Positions 5,823 to 9,469 of a DNA stretch of 9,469 nucleotides are shown piece by piece. Where the stretch lies: assembly GCA_900555035.1 (NCBI GenBank), contig USJX01000096.1:1-9469 (forward strand). The letters are read 5' to 3'. Both the position numbers and the translations under genes were made by a program. The notes beneath the pieces are model-generated. The model searched no databases. It was not told the origin of the DNA and worked only from the letters and a program-made list of their open reading frames with translations. Within the stretch, counting starts at the first letter, position 1. Each line of letters starts with the position of its first letter. The DNA is from an uncultured Prevotella sp. (GTDB taxonomy: Bacteria > Bacteroidota > Bacteroidia > Bacteroidales > Bacteroidaceae).

Positions 5823-6986
5823 ATGTTCAAGAGATTATATCATATAGCCCTCAGAGAATGCGGCATCATGTGGAAGAACCCCATCTATCTCTTCTGCATG
5901 GTTATCTTCCCTATCGTGGTGGTGATTTTCTTCACCTCACTGATGACGGAAGGTGTGCCTACGGATATGCCTGTGGGCATCGTTGACCAAGACCACTCGG
6001 CTACATCCCGACAGCTGGTGCATAAGCTCGATGCCTTCCAGACCACCAAGGTGGTGTCGCATTACGAAAACATCGCTGAGGCAAGACATGCTATACAGAA
6101 GAACGAAATCTATGCCTTCCTGCTCATCCCCGATGGTACGGAGGCAGGATTGATGGCTTCCCGACAGCCTAAGATTTCCTTCTACTATAGCAGCGTGTCG
6201 CTGGCGGCAGGCTCCCTGCTCTTCCGAGACCTGAAGACCATTTCTACCCTGGGAGGCGCTGCGGCAGGAATGGCGAAGCTTTCGGCACTGGGAAAGACGA
6301 ATGATGAAATCATGACCTTCCTGCAACCCATCGCCGTGGATCTGCACATGATTGGCAACCCATACGCCAACTACAACTACTATCTCTCCACCGTGATGGT
6401 GCCGGGACTCATCATGCTCTTCATCTTTCTGCTTACACCTTATTCTATAGGAACGGAACTGAAGTTCAACCGTGCCAGAGACTGGATGCGCATGTCAGAC
6501 AACAACCCATATCTCGCTATTGCCGGCAAGATGCTGCCGCAGACGCTCATCTTCCTGAGCATCTTCCTGCTCTTTGAGTTCTACATCTATTACGTGTTGG
6601 GATTCCCTCATCCGGGCGGCGTACTGCCCATCGTGCTCCTGGGTGTGATGAGCGTATTAGCCTGCCAGTGCTTCGGCATCTTTGCCTTCGGACTGATGCC
6701 TTCGCTCCGCATGTCGATGAGTATCTGTTCGCTGTGGGGCGTGGTGAGTTTCTCCATCTGCGGAGCCACCTTCCCACTCTTTGCCATGGATTCCCCCATC
6801 GAAGCCATCGGTCAGCTCTTCCCTATGCGTCACTACTACATGATTTACCAGATGAATATCTTCAATGGTTTCCCGATGAGCGATGCCGTGCTCCACTGGG
6901 GTGCGCTGGTGCTTTTCTGCGCCCTGCCAATGCTCACCGTCTGGAACATCAAGAAGGCAATGTTAGTATATAAATACCTACCATAA
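5823..6986 (+). CDS. ABC-2 type permease, first of two
   Basis: A 387-residue inner-membrane permease of the ABC-2 (YhhJ/YbhR-like) family. One membrane helix lies near the N-terminus (about 21-41), followed by a large extracytoplasmic domain beginning MPVGIVDQDHSATSRQLV. Five further helices lie near 189-208, 239-260, 268-292, 298-320 and 356-376. The segment FPMRHYYMIYQMNIFNG before the last helix is typical of the family. In related systems such permeases pair with a second permease and a cytoplasmic ATPase to export drugs, lipids or other small amphiphiles through an HlyD-TolC conduit. The start follows the HlyD stop by 5 nt and no other start fits the first helix better. The stop codon overlaps the next start (TAATG), pointing to translational coupling and a fixed ratio of the two permeases. 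Confidence 0.9.
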   Translation: MFKRLYHIALRECGIMWKNPIYLFCMVIFPIVVVIFFTSLMTEGVPTDMPVGIVDQDHSATSRQLVHKLDAFQTTKVVSHYENIAEARHAIQKNEIYAFLLIPDGTEAGLMASRQPKISFYYSSVSLAAGSLLFRDLKTISTLGGAAAGMAKLSALGKTNDEIMTFLQPIAVDLHMIGNPYANYNYYLSTVMVPGLIMLFIFLLTPYSIGTELKFNRARDWMRMSDNNPYLAIAGKMLPQTLIFLSIFLLFEFYIYYVLGFPHPGGVLPIVLLGVMSVLACQCFGIFAFGLMPSLRMSMSICSLWGVVSFSICGATFPLFAMDSPIEAIGQLFPMRHYYMIYQMNIFNGFPMSDAVLHWGALVLFCALPMLTVWNIKKAMLVYKYLP

Positions 6987-8251
6987 TGAAGAAAAGTAGT
7001 TTATTATATAAGATTATCAATGGCATCTGGGACATGTGCTTCATCTGGAAGACGGAGATGCGCAATGTGTTCCGCGACGAAGGCGTGCTCATCTTCTGCA
7101 TCCTGGTGCCGCTGGGTTATCCGCTGCTCTACTCGTGGATTTACAACAACGAGGTGGTGAGAGAGGTGGATACGGCGATTGTAGATTTGAGCCACAGCCA
7201 CAGCTCCCGCGAGTTTATCCGCGACTACGATGCCTCTCCCGATGCCAAGGCCACCTATTACTGCAACAGTCTCGACGAGGCGAAGCAGCTGGTGCAGAAG
7301 CAGGCGGTGCATGGAATCATCTATATTCCTGCCGACTTCGACACCCGATTGAACCGTGGCGAACAGGCACATGTGGGCGTTTATTGTGACATGAGTCTGA
7401 TGCTTACCTACAAGGCGATTTACCAGACGGCACAGAGTGTGGCAAGCCACATCAACTCGGGCATTCAGATTTCGAAAGGTGGAGGATTCACGGATAGAGA
7501 CGATGAGCTTACCGCCCATCCATTGGAATTCGATGAAGTGCCGATATTCAACACCACCAGCGGATACGGCAACGCCATCCTGCCAGGCGTGCTGGTGCTC
7601 ATCCTGCAGCAAACCATGCTGCTGGGCATTGGAATGGCAGCAGGAACATCGAGAGAGCTCAACAGAAACCGCGAACTGATTCCGGTGAGCAAGCATTATG
7701 GCGGCATTTTCCGCATCGTATTCGGCAAGGCGATGGTTTATTTCATGGTCTATGCCGTAATGGGTATGTATCTTACGCTGGTAGTACCGAAGCTGTTCGG
7801 CTTCGTAAGCATGGTAACCTGGACCACCATCCTGGGTTTCCTCCTGCCATACATTCTATCCTGCGTATTCTTCGGATTTATGCTATCGTGCCTGGTAAGA
7901 TATCGTGAGAATGTGATGCTCCTGGTGGTATTTACCTCTGTTCCGTTGCTTTTCATGACGGGTATTTCATGGCCGCAGAGCAATATCCCAGCCTTCTGGC
8001 AAGGATTTGCATGGGTATTCCCATCCACCTTCGGCATCAGAGGATTCCTCAGAATCAGCAGCATGGGAGCATCGCTTGCCGATATTCTCCCAGAATTCAG
8101 AGCCTTATGGATACAGACCGGTGTCTATTTCCTAGCCACCTGCCTGGTTTTCAGACAGCAGTTGCGCTCAGCAAGGCTCAAGGCCAATCTTACTGCCGAA
8201 GTTGCAGAAGAAGAGGATGAGGCGGAAGAGCTTCTGGAGGCTAAAAAATAA
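6986..8251 (+). CDS. ABC-2 type permease, second of two
   Basis: A 421-residue partner permease with the same plan as the one before it. Helix 1 is at about 34-52. An extracytoplasmic domain runs from about 53 to 195 and includes VDTAIVDLSHSHSSREFIRD, the counterpart of the VGIVDQDHSATSRQL segment upstream. Further helices lie near 197-219, 245-266, 278-304, 308-328 and 373-390. FPSTFGIRGFLRISSMGA near the end matches the pre-final-helix motif of the family. The two permeases are clearly diverged paralogues and likely form a heterodimer. The C-terminus is an acidic tail rich in Glu and Asp (about 405-419) that would lie in the cytoplasm; it carries no nucleotide-binding domain. Its start overlaps the previous stop by one base. 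This is the last gene of the operon, and no ATPase gene follows. Confidence 0.9.
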   Translation: MKKSSLLYKIINGIWDMCFIWKTEMRNVFRDEGVLIFCILVPLGYPLLYSWIYNNEVVREVDTAIVDLSHSHSSREFIRDYDASPDAKATYYCNSLDEAKQLVQKQAVHGIIYIPADFDTRLNRGEQAHVGVYCDMSLMLTYKAIYQTAQSVASHINSGIQISKGGGFTDRDDELTAHPLEFDEVPIFNTTSGYGNAILPGVLVLILQQTMLLGIGMAAGTSRELNRNRELIPVSKHYGGIFRIVFGKAMVYFMVYAVMGMYLTLVVPKLFGFVSMVTWTTILGFLLPYILSCVFFGFMLSCLVRYRENVMLLVVFTSVPLLFMTGISWPQSNIPAFWQGFAWVFPSTFGIRGFLRISSMGASLADILPEFRALWIQTGVYFLATCLVFRQQLRSARLKANLTAEVAEEEDEAEELLEAKK

Positions 8252-8316
8252 AGAGCTTAAATATAAAAATTAAGAGCTAAAATTCAAGAATCTGGGGTTG
8301 ACCATACAAAAAACAG

Positions 8317-8358
8317 CTGTTAACTGTTAACCCTGTTAACCCCTGATACCCCCTGATA
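8317..8358 (+). repeat. Short patterned repeats: CTGTTAAC x3, CCCTGATA x2
   Basis: CTGTTAAC occurs at 8317-8324, 8324-8331 and 8333-8340, directly followed by CCCTGATA at 8341-8348 and 8351-8358. GTTAAC is itself palindromic. GGGGTT at 8294-8299 could pair with AACCCC at 8338-8343, enclosing most of the array in a stem-loop. It lies in the untranslated region between the last permease and the terminator. The remainder of the 8252-8426 gap is AT-rich with no visible gene. Confidence 0.75.
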
Positions 8359-8363
8359 AAAAT

Positions 8364-8400
8364 AAAGCTAGGACTGCTTGATGGCAATCCTAGCTTTTTT
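8364..8400. terminator. Bidirectional terminator between exporter operon and mrp
   Basis: AAAGCTAGGA (8364-8373) pairs with TCCTAGCTTT (8388-8397), with an extra inner TGC/GCA pairing after one mismatch. On the plus strand the stem runs into a T-tract (to 8400). On the minus strand the A-rich sequence at 8358-8366 gives a T-rich tail. It can therefore end both the exporter operon and the convergent mrp gene. Confidence 0.85.
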
Positions 8401-8426
8401 ATATTAAACCTAACCGAATAGATTAC

Positions 8427-9469
8427 TTAGTGTGTGCTGACAATCTTGGTTGGAGCCTTCTCGGCATTTCTGCGGTTCACCACGGTAACGATGCTCTGGG
8501 CAAGACTCAGGAAAGCCTGACCCGTAACGGAATCAACCTTGGTAGCAGCAGGCGCACCATCATCACCACCCTCGCAGATGCTCTGAACGATAGGAATCTG
8601 GGCAAGCAATGGCACGTTCATCTCCTTGGCCAGGTTCTTGCAACCCTCCTTACCGAAGATATAATACTTGTTCTCAGGCAACTCGGCTGGCGTAAAATAA
8701 GCCATGTTCTCGATAAGACCCAGAATAGGCACATTCACCTTGTCATTCTGATACATGTCAATACCCTTTCTCGCATCGGCAAGCGCCACCTGCTGAGGCG
8801 TACTAACAATCACCGCACCCGTAATGGAGAGTGTCTGGAGCAGGGTAAGATGAATATCGCTGGTGCCAGGAGGCGTATCGAGGATAAAGTAATCCAACTC
8901 ACCCCAATCAGCATCCGCAATCAGCTGCTTCAAGGCAGAGCAAGCCATACCGCCACGCCACAAGGTAGCCGTAGTAGGACTTACGAAGAAACCGATACTC
9001 AGCAGTTTCACACCATACTTTTCTACAGGTTCGATAAGGTCTCTGCCATCTTTGTGAACAGAATAAGGACGCTCCTCCTCAACGCCAAACATCTTAGGCA
9101 TGGAAGGACCAAAGATATCGGTATCGAGCAAGCCCACCTTGTAACCCAACTTGGCAAGTGCGATGGCGAGATTGGCAGAAACCGTACTCTTGCCTACTCC
9201 ACCCTTGCCCGAGCTTACGGCGATGACGTTCTTCACCTGAGGAAGCATTTTTCCTACTTCAGGACGAGGAGCCGACTTGAACTCAGTAACAATCTCCACC
9301 TCAACCTCCTTAGAGATATGATAATGGATGGCAGCCTCAGCTGCCTTCACGGTACTCTTCAGGAAAGGATCCGTATCACGAGGGAAGAGCAGAACCACCT
9401 TCACTTTCATACCATTGATGCTAGGCGTATCTGCCAGCATCTGGCTCTCTATGAGGTTCTTCTTGGTGC
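8427..9469 (-). CDS. mrp: Mrp/ApbC-type iron-sulfur carrier P-loop ATPase (5' end cut)
   Basis: A cytoplasmic MinD/Mrp-family ATPase thought to carry or insert Fe-S clusters. The reading frame stays open to the window edge, and codons upstream of the ATG at 9440 (TKKNLIESQ) continue the N-terminal MIP18/DUF59 domain, so that ATG is internal and the true start lies outside. Numbered from that Met, the DUF59 remainder has INGMKVKVVLLFPRDTDPFL and STVKAAEAAI. The deviant Walker A is SSGKGGVGKST (76-86), switch I is DTDIFGPSMPKMFG (106-119), and switch II is LDTPPGTSD (187-195). The CxxC motif that binds the cluster in enterobacterial ApbC/Mrp is absent: after IENMAYFTPAELP the sequence goes straight to NKYYIFG. 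I recall the same replacement in other Bacteroidetes Mrp proteins. It converges on the exporter operon and shares its terminator. Confidence 0.92.
   Translation of the reverse strand, partial: TKKNLIESQMLADTPSINGMKVKVVLLFPRDTDPFLKSTVKAAEAAIHYHISKEVEVEIVTEFKSAPRPEVGKMLPQVKNVIAVSSGKGGVGKSTVSANLAIALAKLGYKVGLLDTDIFGPSMPKMFGVEEERPYSVHKDGRDLIEPVEKYGVKLLSIGFFVSPTTATLWRGGMACSALKQLIADADWGELDYFILDTPPGTSDIHLTLLQTLSITGAVIVSTPQQVALADARKGIDMYQNDKVNVPILGLIENMAYFTPAELPENKYYIFGKEGCKNLAKEMNVPLLAQIPIVQSICEGGDDGAPAATKVDSVTGQAFLSLAQSIVTVVNRRNAEKAPTKIVSTH

Noticed and set aside
7004..7696. Minus-strand open frame of 230 codons inside the second permease gene
   Set aside because: It is a shadow of the permease reading frame with Cys/His-rich composition typical of antisense translation.
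8317..8358. Repeats as a CRISPR array or attachment site
   Set aside because: Units are only 8 bp, almost contiguous and without spacers; there are no cas, integrase or tRNA genes nearby.
9438..9440. ATG at 9440 as the start of Mrp
   Set aside because: The frame continues upstream to the window edge with residues that fit the DUF59 domain, so this Met is internal.

Overview
The window looks like chromosomal DNA of a Bacteroidales bacterium, most likely Prevotella/Segatella-like. This is judged from gene content, AT-rich intergenic DNA around moderately GC-balanced genes, and promoters of the Bacteroidetes type (TTTG, 19-20 bp spacer, TAnnTTTG). Four such promoters can be read by eye. There is no sign of an insertion sequence, phage, CRISPR array or tRNA gene.

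Left edge (1-297): a strong-looking leftward promoter with an A/T-rich upstream tract and a boxA-like leader reads out of the window. It resembles the promoter and leader of a Bacteroidetes rRNA operon, whose 16S gene would lie just outside. Back to back with it is the rightward promoter of the first gene. Region 298-1110: a standalone B3/B4-domain protein (related to the PheRS beta-subunit editing domain) ends in an unusual 18-bp tandem repeat that spans its stop codon. A convergent terminator follows, belonging to the next gene. Region 1111-2143: a leftward Cof-type HAD phosphatase and a divergent promoter pair. Region 2144-3178: a lipoprotein of probable Mfa2/FimB (fimbrial anchor) type, with its own promoter and terminator.

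Region 3293-8251: a tightly packed four-gene operon encoding a tripartite export machine. It contains a TolC-type outer-membrane channel, an HlyD-type periplasmic adaptor and two different ABC-2 type permeases. The permeases are coupled by a TAATG stop/start overlap. No ATPase gene is present, although the layout otherwise resembles YbhGFSR-like exporters. The operon starts at a consensus promoter and ends in a bidirectional terminator shared with the convergent mrp gene.

Right edge (8427-9469): an Mrp/ApbC-type P-loop iron-sulfur carrier ATPase, truncated at its N-terminus by the window end. It lacks the CxxC motif known from enterobacterial homologues.

Overall this is mostly ordinary core and accessory chromosome. 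I did not find a convincing undescribed system. The most interesting points are the ATPase-less exporter operon, the in-frame tandem repeat across a stop codon, the Mrp protein without CxxC, and a short patterned repeat tract after the exporter operon.
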